NCBI GenBank assembly: GCA_027037535.1
Contig: JALVZQ010000003.1
Coordinates: 62,001 to 126,000 of the forward strand
Reading direction: 5' to 3'
DNA from: Acidilobaceae archaeon
GTDB taxonomy: Archaea; Thermoproteota; Thermoprotei_A; Sulfolobales; Acidilobaceae
Length of the DNA: 64,000 nt
Position numbers and translations under genes: made by a program. Within the stretch, counting starts at the first letter, position 1. Each line of letters begins with the position of its first letter. The notes under the pieces are model-generated. The model was not told the origin of the DNA and ran no database searches. It saw nothing but the letters and a program-made list of their open reading frames with translations. Positions 33,416 to 41,453 of this stretch are shown one piece after another.

Positions 33416-35020
33416 ATGCTATACGATGAAGAGCTCGTCGAGGTATCCCCGCCCTGGAGCGGAATCGTTCTCACACTCCTAGCAAGAGGAACAGAACTGC
33501 TCCAAGACAGATCACTAGTATTCGACAAACAATGGAGACCAAAGATACAGATGAAACCCCTACTAGGAACACGCTACGTAGCAGAAGTATACATCGATAC
33601 AGGAAGCAGAAGTGCCCGAAGCACAAGCGGAGTAGAAGAAGGATTCATACTCAAAACCAGTATCCTGCTAAGATACTGGAATGGAGAGACACTAGAAGAA
33701 AGAATACTCTATCCCTATAGTAGGGGGAGCCCTCCCTTCCTACTAGTGAGAGGAGACGACCGGAAACGACAGGCCAGCCTATACGTTGCAGAGCTCGCAA
33801 TGATACTATCAATGCTACAAGAAACCCCGCCACTCGAAGCAGAGCTAGACGGGAGGAGACTAATAGTAAGACACGGAAGCCTACTACAAATACTAGGAAC
33901 ATACTTTAACCCGGTATTCGACCTCGAACGAGAAAGCGCAGAAGCCGTACTCCTATACACGGGACTAGATCCGAGAACAACGATAGAACTCATACGTTCC
34001 GCAACCGTGAAACGAGGAGCAACAGAAAAAGTAAACCCGGGACTCCTGGCGGCGGCAATCCTAGGTCAAATAAAGAATGTTGCCCGGAGAGAACGCCACA
34101 TGGTCATAGGCCTAACAGAGGATGTCTCGAGGGGGAGACACTTATTGGCGAAGGTCCTAGCAGAATCCATAAAGGCAAGCGTAGTAACTATAGGTGTAGC
34201 GAACAGTCAACGAAGACAATTCAATCCAGGCATACTACTAGAGGAAGCAGTAAGAGACATAAGACACTGCTTGGAGGACCTAGGCATATCATCCCTACCA
34301 CACTTCATGGGAGACGCCCACACGTATCTCCGCCAGGTAATAGATAGATCAATAGAGTCCAGAGAAAACACTGACCTCGAAGACATAATCACCGGCCTAG
34401 AGGTAGAGGATCTCTTAGAACGAATATACGAGCGACAAGTACTAAACAACTTTAACCTAGCAAGCGACAGCCACTTCATACTATTATACAATTATCTCTA
34501 TGGAGGTACAGGAAACGGAGAACTAGAAGCGTCCAGTACCGTAGAACTAGATAAGAGCTGGCTATACAGTAGAAGATTCCTTAAATCGTACAATAAAAGG
34601 CTAAAGGGAGCCGAACCCTCCATAACATTAGATGAACTACTAGATCATACATCGGGCGTCAAGCTAAGATACCTCCTAACACAAGCAATACCAGACTGCA
34701 AAGAGATACGAGAAAACGCTGAACGCTTAGGCATAGATAGAAGGCTCCTAGCCGAGCTCATAAGGGTGATTCCACCGATCAGAGTAGAATATTTCTCGGA
34801 GACAACAGACGTCTCTGAGGTCCTAGACCACATAGTCAGCCAAGCAATGGTGACAAGCTACGGAGTCCCACCCCAATTACTCGTAGTCGACTCTAGGAGT
34901 AGAATAAACGAGTGGGAATACGGGGCACTAGCAGGCCTCCTCGAAAGCCTAAGTAGACGGGCTACTCCCTACTCAACATTTATAAGAGATTTTTCTGTTA
35001 GACGCCACCATCTATTATAG
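33416..35020 (+). CDS. NurA-like nuclease-domain protein
   Basis: A 534-residue protein directly upstream of a HerA-like ATPase gene, the usual place of NurA, the 5'-3' nuclease that works with HerA in DNA end resection. The C-terminal part supports this: IPPIRVEYFSETTDVSEVLD, QAMVTSYGVPPQLLVVDSRS, then a helix of GALAGLL type, as in NurA. The N-terminal Asp motif is divergent; RYVAEVYIDTGSRSA (near residue 52) is the best candidate. It is longer than standard archaeal NurA (about 330-450). No mre11/rad50 is nearby, so this may be a second, specialised pair. GGAG precedes the ATG. The stop is 14 bases before the ATPase start. Confidence 0.62.
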   Translation: MLYDEELVEVSPPWSGIVLTLLARGTELLQDRSLVFDKQWRPKIQMKPLLGTRYVAEVYIDTGSRSARSTSGVEEGFILKTSILLRYWNGETLEERILYPYSRGSPPFLLVRGDDRKRQASLYVAELAMILSMLQETPPLEAELDGRRLIVRHGSLLQILGTYFNPVFDLERESAEAVLLYTGLDPRTTIELIRSATVKRGATEKVNPGLLAAAILGQIKNVARRERHMVIGLTEDVSRGRHLLAKVLAESIKASVVTIGVANSQRRQFNPGILLEEAVRDIRHCLEDLGISSLPHFMGDAHTYLRQVIDRSIESRENTDLEDIITGLEVEDLLERIYERQVLNNFNLASDSHFILLYNYLYGGTGNGELEASSTVELDKSWLYSRRFLKSYNKRLKGAEPSITLDELLDHTSGVKLRYLLTQAIPDCKEIRENAERLGIDRRLLAELIRVIPPIRVEYFSETTDVSEVLDHIVSQAMVTSYGVPPQLLVVDSRSRINEWEYGALAGLLESLSRRATPYSTFIRDFSVRRHHLL

Positions 35021-35034
35021 AGGTGTTATAGGGC

Positions 35035-37257
35035 TTGAATAACGAGACACCGATAACAGGCTTCACAACAAGCATACGCGAATATACACGAGTAGAAGGC
35101 ATAATCCTAAGACCAGCAGAGGCGATAGTAAAATATGGCACAATAGTCGAGATAGAAGACAACAGCCAGAGAAAACGATACCTTGCAATGATCGTGAACG
35201 TAGAAGAAGAAACCCCACATCCCGCGCTCGACGTTGAAAGACTAAGAAAACTCTACCAGAGCCTCAGCGAGACGAGCCTCCAAGACGCGAACCGCGTACT
35301 CCTAGAACTACTCAGCCCAACACACCAGCTTATAAAGTGGAGCAGTATAATGAAAGTAGAGCTAAGAGTACTCGGAGAAATAACACGTCACCACGACCTC
35401 GAACGCTTATCACCGTACGAGAGACCACCAAGACCCTTCTCAAGTATTATAGAACCGGACCCTATAAGATTAGAGAAAATTATCCATCATAGTCTCGGCA
35501 AAGACTACGAGTTAAAAGGTATTTATATAGGAAAACTAAGTCTAGCCGATCAAGTTAGAATTTATATTAACCCAGAAAAATTAAACACGCACCTGAGTAT
35601 TTTAGCTCAAACAGGAGGCGGTAAAACAGAGACAGTAAAAAGGTTGGTCTTTGAGATAAGTCAGAGAAGAAACCTCATGCATAAACCTAAGGGTGGAATA
35701 GTAGTTTTCGACATTGCAGGGGAGTACACAGGTTACCCCTACGATGACCGCAATACTGTTTTTCTACTAGATGCTGTACTGGATCCAAGTAGCTACAATT
35801 CTCTTGTGGAGGATCCGTCTATTCCAGAAAAAGTAACTATTATTGTACCTTATGAGACTACAAGAGGCCATTGGGAGGAAACTAGAAAAGACATATGGAA
35901 CAATATGAGAGACCTTGCGTGTAAACTGAGTTCTAGATTGGACGAGGACGTAGACTTACTAGTCGTATTCCCTTATGAACGATTGTATGAAAGAATAAGC
36001 CCCTATTCCTGTCATACATATAATGCGAGTGGGAATAAGGCAAAAATTAATTACAATAATTTTGCAAGCATAGTAGAAAGTTCTAGGTTTCTAGTATTAG
36101 GTATGCCGCTCCCAGGATTTATGAATATGGACGCAATGATAGAATTAAGCGGTACAAAGAGCGAGTATTTCGAGTTAATAATAAACGAGATTGCAGGTAT
36201 ACTTGATCTATACCACGGGGAGGATATATATGGAGTAGGATTATTGTACTCTATATTTAGAAATTGGGATAATTTAGAGAAAGTATCTAATGTTAAAGAA
36301 ACTGTTCAAAGAATACTGAAAATTTTCTTAATCACTTGCGAATTAAATGTGCCGGATCCTATAAAACTTAGGGAATTATTATCGAATAAAGAAATAACTA
36401 ATAAATACGGATTACCTTCAAAGGATATTATGATTAATTTACTCCTTGACAGAAGAAATAAGGATCTATACTACTCATTGTTTAGATATATTGCATGGAA
36501 AGCTTACAAGTGGAAAGTTGCTGATCCCTTCATGGATAACGAGACATCTGCCATTTGTAAAGTTTTAAACGACGATCGCTATTCAGATAGATTAAAACAA
36601 ATGCTTAGCGATCTATTGTTCTATGTGAGTTCAAAAACGATAAAAATAGATAAGAATACTAGATATGGTATAGTTAGAAGATTGAAAAAACTATCAACAA
36701 TGACGAGCGATATGATAGACACCATAGTATTTGACATACTAATGAATAGATTAATGACAGGATTTTCTATTGTTCATTTAGCTCCTCCAAGCGTCGGAGA
36801 CGTAGACACTTTCCTCGGATTAACGATAAGAAGATTATTCTACAGGCATGCCAGAAATTATGATCCCGACAGATTAACGGTTCTTGTAGTAGAGGAGGCC
36901 CATAACCTGGCACCGGCAGGAATATCGAAATCCAGCAAAGACGCTCTCTTACGCGTAGCACGGGAAGGGAGAAAATGGGGCCTGAGCATGTGGCTAGTAA
37001 CACAAAGGCCAAGCTTCGTAGACTCAAGTATACTAAGCCAAACAGCGACAAGCATACTGCTGAGAACAACTAATCCCGAGGATCTGGCAAGCATAAAGCG
37101 GGGCGTCGAAAGCGCTGCTGCAGAGATAATAGATAGGCTCCCCGAGCTTGAGCCGAGCAGAGGCGAAGCCCTACTCACAGGTCTGGCCGCTCCAGAGAGG
37201 AGGATCCCACTACTGATAATGGTGGAAAGGCTAAGACCTGTGAGAAGACAACAATAA
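35035..37257 (+). CDS. HerA-like hexameric DNA translocase/ATPase
   Basis: A 740-residue HerA/FtsK-superfamily ATPase. It has an N-terminal HAS-barrel-like part, Walker A ILAQTGGGKTETVKRL (near residue 190), a GIVVFDIAGEYTGYP strand (near 220), Walker B LTVLVVEEAHNLAPAG (near 615), the sensor LSMWLVTQRPSFVDSSIL (near 650) and the arginine-bearing tail SILLRTTNPEDL. HerA pumps DNA and pairs with NurA, whose likely gene precedes it by 14 bases. It is longer than usual HerA (about 500-600), the extra length lying between Walker A and B. Base composition is mosaic: ends match the genome, the centre (about 35450-36880) is strongly AT-rich. Start is TTG with GAGGTG upstream. Confidence 0.85.
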   Translation: MNNETPITGFTTSIREYTRVEGIILRPAEAIVKYGTIVEIEDNSQRKRYLAMIVNVEEETPHPALDVERLRKLYQSLSETSLQDANRVLLELLSPTHQLIKWSSIMKVELRVLGEITRHHDLERLSPYERPPRPFSSIIEPDPIRLEKIIHHSLGKDYELKGIYIGKLSLADQVRIYINPEKLNTHLSILAQTGGGKTETVKRLVFEISQRRNLMHKPKGGIVVFDIAGEYTGYPYDDRNTVFLLDAVLDPSSYNSLVEDPSIPEKVTIIVPYETTRGHWEETRKDIWNNMRDLACKLSSRLDEDVDLLVVFPYERLYERISPYSCHTYNASGNKAKINYNNFASIVESSRFLVLGMPLPGFMNMDAMIELSGTKSEYFELIINEIAGILDLYHGEDIYGVGLLYSIFRNWDNLEKVSNVKETVQRILKIFLITCELNVPDPIKLRELLSNKEITNKYGLPSKDIMINLLLDRRNKDLYYSLFRYIAWKAYKWKVADPFMDNETSAICKVLNDDRYSDRLKQMLSDLLFYVSSKTIKIDKNTRYGIVRRLKKLSTMTSDMIDTIVFDILMNRLMTGFSIVHLAPPSVGDVDTFLGLTIRRLFYRHARNYDPDRLTVLVVEEAHNLAPAGISKSSKDALLRVAREGRKWGLSMWLVTQRPSFVDSSILSQTATSILLRTTNPEDLASIKRGVESAAAEIIDRLPELEPSRGEALLTGLAAPERRIPLLIMVERLRPVRRQQ

Positions 37258-37286
37258 GAGTTTGGCAAGATATCTAGTTAAGGATG

Positions 37287-37637
37287 CTAGAGGAAGTCCA
37301 TTAGGGTCTTTTTCTTGCGTCGTTCCCTGATAATGCTTCTACCAGTGGACTGGGCCTCGAGATCAGCTATTATTACCTCGATGAAGTCCGACCAGCTTCT
37401 CTCCCCCATGATCCATTCAATAGCCTCACCTGCATGGCGTGAGAGGCTCTTAAGGAGATTCTGCCACCTCAGGTTCATCCTGTGTAAATCATCCTTCCAG
37501 TGGTCCCAGAGGTATTTCGCGAGTCTATTCCCGGCGAATATTACATACTTAGCTCTGCCTCCCTGAGCCTCTAGAAGGGCTCTTAAAGCAACCCTTATTT
37601 CTATTGGCTCCTCTGGAACCTTTAGGATCGTGTTCAA
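37287..37637 (-). CDS. Small protein with PCNA-binding-like C-terminus
   Basis: A 116-residue basic protein of unknown family, helical throughout (RVALRALLEAQGGRAKYV, RLAKYLWDHWKDDLHRMNL, AGEAIEWIMGERSWSDFIEV). It ends RRKKKTLMDFL. The last eight residues fit the PIP box pattern (x-x-x-hydrophobic-x-x-F-L), like tails of archaeal PCNA clients, with lysine in the glutamine position. It lies tail-to-tail with the HerA-like gene, 30 bases apart. A DNA replication or repair accessory is inferred. The TTG start has GGGAG upstream. Confidence 0.65.
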   Translation of the reverse strand: MNTILKVPEEPIEIRVALRALLEAQGGRAKYVIFAGNRLAKYLWDHWKDDLHRMNLRWQNLLKSLSRHAGEAIEWIMGERSWSDFIEVIIADLEAQSTGRSIIRERRKKKTLMDFL

Positions 37638-37786
37638 ACAGTTCTCCCACTATATTAAAGGTTAGCGGAACAAAATAAACTATTATTATAGAGTATTCAA
37701 GCCTATATCCAATACAAGTAACGATCACATGGTAATACTGGCCCATGGTACATACGACTGGTATCCTTCGAGAACCCTTGGGGATG

Positions 37787-38311
37787 TCAGCGTAGCACGC
37801 TCTCCCTGAGGCGATCTATTATTTCCCTTAGTTGGGCGCGCTCCTTTCTACTCCTATACGATAAGGGATCAAGTCTCGAAGGCCCAGCTAGTATTATTCT
37901 ATCAGTGCTTATTTTTTCTCTGGCTTTGTCGAGGACCTCTCGGTAGGCCTTCACGTTGACATAATATACTATGTACTTGTACCGTAAAACTAGATCTCTC
38001 AAATCACTATATACGTGTTGGAACAATATTTCACGTCTCCACGGCTCCCTATGGTAGTAGAGGAGATAGCTCGGATAGATATCGCACCATGTTAGCCTAC
38101 GTTCCTCTCCCCAAGGAACGATCCCTGGTTTACAGCTATCAATAGCCGCCAGATCAACTATGCCATGATCCACGTATTCCCAGACGTCACGAAGTATTAT
38201 CCGCCAATTAGGACAGAGACTATAATCTCCATATTTCACACACTGATTACACGGTAGTATTAGGAGAATATGGCCCTGGCTCGTGTAACTAGGAGAGTAC
38301 ACGGGTCTCAA
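37787..38311 (-). CDS. Partner of TGT-like protein (DUF6884/DUF5591-like)
   Basis: A 174-residue protein. HILLILPCNQCVKYGDYSLC near the N-terminus and LAAIDSCKPGIVPWGEE plus a downstream IYPSYLLYY resemble the cysteine-bearing segments of the DUF6884/DUF5591 group, the latter being part of archaeosine synthase ArcS. Similarity is by pattern only. The TTG start overlaps the stop of the TGT-like gene (TTGA), so the two proteins are translated together. No zinc-ribbon or PUA domain is visible. Confidence 0.5.
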   Translation of the reverse strand: MRPVYSPSYTSQGHILLILPCNQCVKYGDYSLCPNWRIILRDVWEYVDHGIVDLAAIDSCKPGIVPWGEERRLTWCDIYPSYLLYYHREPWRREILFQHVYSDLRDLVLRYKYIVYYVNVKAYREVLDKAREKISTDRIILAGPSRLDPLSYRSRKERAQLREIIDRLRESVLR

Positions 38312-39081
38312 ACCGATACCAGCCCCTCAGCCCTCCCCAGGTATCCTCGTATCGCATGCATATTCGCCTCAACGGGGGTTACGGCGCCATATATGGTTCT
38401 ACGCCTCCACTGTATCTCGGCAAGCCATCCACTACTATCCACGCTGAATACGTTCTTTAGAAGGCCACGCCGCCTAAGGCCTTTGAGGACCCTTATTCCG
38501 ACGCCGAAGATATGTAGGAGCACGTTATATCTGGCGAGCATCCTCACAACTTCAGCCACAAAAGAAACCCTCTTCTTATACCCATCCAATCCCCCGACAC
38601 CTATAACCGGCCTTCCATCCACCGTGTATGCTCGATCCGTAACACCATAGCTCGCTAACTCCTCTAAGAACAAGACATAGTCCCTAGGACTATTGCCCTG
38701 AAGTACAGGGAGGAACTCGCCACTATAAGACTCCATGAACCAGAGAGTTCTCTCTAAAGTGGCTCTAGGGTCGCCAGGAACATCCGGTGCGACAACGAAG
38801 TCCCACAGATCTCTATTCTCCTCTATGACTCTCGTATAAGCCTCTACATCCACTTCTTCGCCTATCTTCATCAAATGATAAGCACCACTATCAAGCATAA
38901 CATAGCCGAGAACCTTTCTCCTACGTAGAGCACGGAGCCTCTCCAAACTAATAGGCTTCCACTTGACTATAGTATAACTAATCAAAACATCAGGCCTACT
39001 ACCATTAGCACCTAGCTTTGCAAGCGCTTCACTCTTCGCTTCGCTCACATCTGGTAATACGATGAATAATCGTACACTCAC
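38308..39081 (-). CDS. TGT-like (tRNA/DNA guanine transglycosylase-type) barrel protein
   Basis: A 257-residue TIM-barrel protein with the catalytic landmarks of tRNA-guanine transglycosylases in order: VMLDSGAYHLM (general acid Asp), DFVVAPDVPGD (base-binding Asp), FLPVLQGNSPRDY (Gln-Gly), PVIGVGGL, LLHIFGVG and NVFSVDSSGW (nucleophile Asp position). It is far shorter than archaeal ArcTGT, has no PUA domain and contains no cysteine, so the normal zinc site is missing. TGT-like DpdA proteins insert 7-deazaguanines into DNA; a tRNA role is the alternative. It is coupled to the next gene and lies near NurA/HerA-like genes. Confidence 0.68.
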   Translation of the reverse strand: MSVRLFIVLPDVSEAKSEALAKLGANGSRPDVLISYTIVKWKPISLERLRALRRRKVLGYVMLDSGAYHLMKIGEEVDVEAYTRVIEENRDLWDFVVAPDVPGDPRATLERTLWFMESYSGEFLPVLQGNSPRDYVLFLEELASYGVTDRAYTVDGRPVIGVGGLDGYKKRVSFVAEVVRMLARYNVLLHIFGVGIRVLKGLRRRGLLKNVFSVDSSGWLAEIQWRRRTIYGAVTPVEANMHAIRGYLGRAEGLVSV

Positions 39082-39235
39082 AGAGAGACCCTGTAGATGA
39101 ACCTAATCCCGTAATACGAATAAGGAAGAAACCCCGAGGAGAAAGGCTAACACCTTATAAATAAACTAGTAGATATCACATGGCCGTCAACTAAATAAAC
39201 CCGTCACGCGATACGATAATATAGTGGCCGCAGGT

Positions 39236-39311
39236 AGCCGGGTCGTCTAGCGGCCCAGGATGCGGGGCTCTGGCCCCCGTGACCGGGGTTCGAATCCCCG
39301 CCCGGCTACCA
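39236..39311 (+). tRNA. tRNA-Gln (CTG), no intron
   Basis: The acceptor AGCCGGG pairs with CCCGGCT; the anticodon stem is CGGGG/CCCCG with loop CTCTGGC, giving CTG; the T arm is CGGGG-TTCGAAT-CCCCG. CCA is encoded and the length is 76 bases. It is the only intact tRNA in the window without an intron. Confidence 0.93.
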
Positions 39312-39406
39312 CTCCTCGACCATATAATCGTCTTAACTATAGATTGAGCACGATCCAAATTGTAATATTCGTATAAGAGTCCATTGTTCCACTGGGAGAA
39401 TAGTAG

Positions 39407-39949
39407 ATGGGCAAGAAAAATAAGGAATGCAGTTTCATAGTATTCTTCGATCTAGACGGTACTATGTGGACTCATCTCGACGTGTCTGCTATGAAGCCTC
39501 CTTTTAGGCTCGTAGGAGAAGGCGTAATAATGGACTCCAACGGGGAAAAACTGAGACTGTATCCCGAGATGGTGGAGTTAGTCAAATATGTTAAGGAGCT
39601 GGGCGGGCTAACTAGTACTCTTAGCTGGAACCGTCAAAGCCATGCGCTATCTGCACTAGAAACCCTTGGAATAAACGGCTTGTTTGACTATCACGCTATA
39701 AGGCCTACACCAGACAAGTACTCCTACATGCGAGAGGTCCTCGAAAAAATAGAAGAAGAGTGCGGCGGTAGAAGGATACCGCCGGGATGCATAGTCTATA
39801 TAGATGACCGCGAGATACATCTCGAGGAAATACTCGAGAACATCGGGAAAATAGTATTCATCAGGGCAGACGAGTGTAGAAACAACATCGAGAAATGCCG
39901 GGAAACAATAAAGGCAATAGCGAATAAATGCCGTGGCATTAGAGATTAA
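39407..39949 (+). CDS. HAD-superfamily phosphatase (MDP-1-like)
   Basis: A 180-residue HAD hydrolase. FFDLDGTMWTH (near residue 13) is motif I with both aspartates; TLSWNRQSHALSALE supplies the motif II region, with TSTLSWN typical of magnesium-dependent phosphatase-1; KYSYMREV gives the lysine; VYIDDREIHLEEI (near 130) is motif IV. MDP-1 proteins are small phosphatases lacking a cap domain. The substrate is unknown. GGGAG lies nine bases before the ATG. Confidence 0.85.
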   Translation: MGKKNKECSFIVFFDLDGTMWTHLDVSAMKPPFRLVGEGVIMDSNGEKLRLYPEMVELVKYVKELGGLTSTLSWNRQSHALSALETLGINGLFDYHAIRPTPDKYSYMREVLEKIEEECGGRRIPPGCIVYIDDREIHLEEILENIGKIVFIRADECRNNIEKCRETIKAIANKCRGIRD

Positions 39950-39987
39950 TTCAAGCAATAATACCTATCCCTATCGGTGCATGCTCC

Positions 39988-41433
39988 TTGAAAGAGTCCT
40001 ACTATAAGGGTCTATCCCCGGAACATTTATTTTCTCTTATAGAAAAAGTCGAGAGCCGCGACATGGATCCATGGACGGGGAAAGTATTCACACACATATA
40101 CGATCCCGGAGAACCAGAACTAATAGAATATGCCCGCGGAGCACTTTTAAGAAACTATGATAAAACAATGCTAGACTTCACAGTGTATCCAAGCATAGTA
40201 TTCTATGAGACAGACCTCGCCAGGTTCCTCCTAGGGATCTTTAAGGGAGGAGAAAACAGCGTTGGATCCTTCACATATGGCGGTACCGAGAGCATAATGC
40301 TAGCCGCCAAGTCGGCAAGAGAATACTTCAAGAAAAAAGCTGGAGACGCAACGCCGGAGATAGTTCTTCCCGAAACAGCTCATCCAGCATTTCGTAAATC
40401 CGCCGAGTACCTCGGAATGAGGACAAATATAGTTAGGGCTAATCGTGAAACCTGGACAGTAGACCCGGCAGACATAGACTCTGCTATAGGAAAAAACACG
40501 GCTATGGTGGTAGTCTCCACTCCCAACTATCCTTATGGGACAGTAGACCCAGTGGAGGAAGTGGCAAGCACTACGAGAGACAAGGATGTATGGCTACACG
40601 TTGATGCATGCCTTGGAGGCATGATTCTTCCATTCCTGAGGGAGAAGGATCCTGAAATACCACGTGTAGGATTTGACGTAGAAGGAGTCTATTCGATAAG
40701 CGTGGACATGCATAAGTTCGGCTATGCACCCAAGGGCTCATCGATGATCCTATACAGGGACAAGCATCTCAGACTAGGCCAGTTATATGTGAACGCATCA
40801 TGGCCAGGATACCCGCTTGTCAACCAGGCAGTCCTCTCAACGCGGAGCGCGGGTACACTCGCAGCTGCCTGGACAATAGCAAGACTACTGGGATACGAGG
40901 GATATTCCCGGATGGCAGAGAAAATCTACAAGGCGAGGAGGACTATTGAGGAAGGCATAAACAATACTGGCTCACTATACGTCATTGGCAAGCCAAAGGC
41001 AGGCACCCTAGCCTTTACAAGCGATAAGAAGAACATATTCCATCTAGGACGTCTCCTCAAAAAGAAGGGATGGATCCTGCAGTCACAGCCAGGCAACAGA
41101 CATCTAGGATATCCTCCCAGCCTTCATATGACGATAAGCCCCGTACACGCAGAGGGTCCAGCGGACAAGTTCGTAGAAGACCTGGCAATGCTTGTCGATG
41201 AGGCCGAGGAATGGAACTGGCAACTTGTTGAGAGCATAATTCAACAATTGGGGCTTGGACAAGGCCACGACCGAGAAGCCGCCGCATTAATGGGTAGAAT
41301 GGTAAAGGAGCAATTGGTCTCGGGTGGCGGAGAGGGAGAGGGACTAGACCTAGTGAATCTCCTAATATACTGGCTTGAACCCGACAAGGTAGAGGAGTTA
41401 TTGAAGATAGCTGTAAATGAGATATTCTCGTGA
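39988..41433 (+). CDS. PLP-dependent group II decarboxylase / sphingosine-phosphate-lyase-like
   Basis: A 481-residue fold type I PLP enzyme. FTYGGTESIMLAAKSAREY (near residue 92) binds the PLP phosphate, WLHVDACLGGMILP (near 201) gives the Asp that pairs with the pyridine nitrogen, and SISVDMHKFGYAPKGSS (near 230) contains the Schiff-base lysine. Relatives decarboxylate glutamate, tyrosine or aspartate or split sphingoid phosphates. Archaeal MfnA is shorter (about 380-400); the extra C-terminal 90 residues here favour the lyase-like branch. The start is TTG with GGTG eight bases upstream. Confidence 0.85.
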   Translation: MKESYYKGLSPEHLFSLIEKVESRDMDPWTGKVFTHIYDPGEPELIEYARGALLRNYDKTMLDFTVYPSIVFYETDLARFLLGIFKGGENSVGSFTYGGTESIMLAAKSAREYFKKKAGDATPEIVLPETAHPAFRKSAEYLGMRTNIVRANRETWTVDPADIDSAIGKNTAMVVVSTPNYPYGTVDPVEEVASTTRDKDVWLHVDACLGGMILPFLREKDPEIPRVGFDVEGVYSISVDMHKFGYAPKGSSMILYRDKHLRLGQLYVNASWPGYPLVNQAVLSTRSAGTLAAAWTIARLLGYEGYSRMAEKIYKARRTIEEGINNTGSLYVIGKPKAGTLAFTSDKKNIFHLGRLLKKKGWILQSQPGNRHLGYPPSLHMTISPVHAEGPADKFVEDLAMLVDEAEEWNWQLVESIIQQLGLGQGHDREAAALMGRMVKEQLVSGGGEGEGLDLVNLLIYWLEPDKVEELLKIAVNEIFS

Positions 41434-41453
41434 CCAGAGGAAAAGTATAGAAG

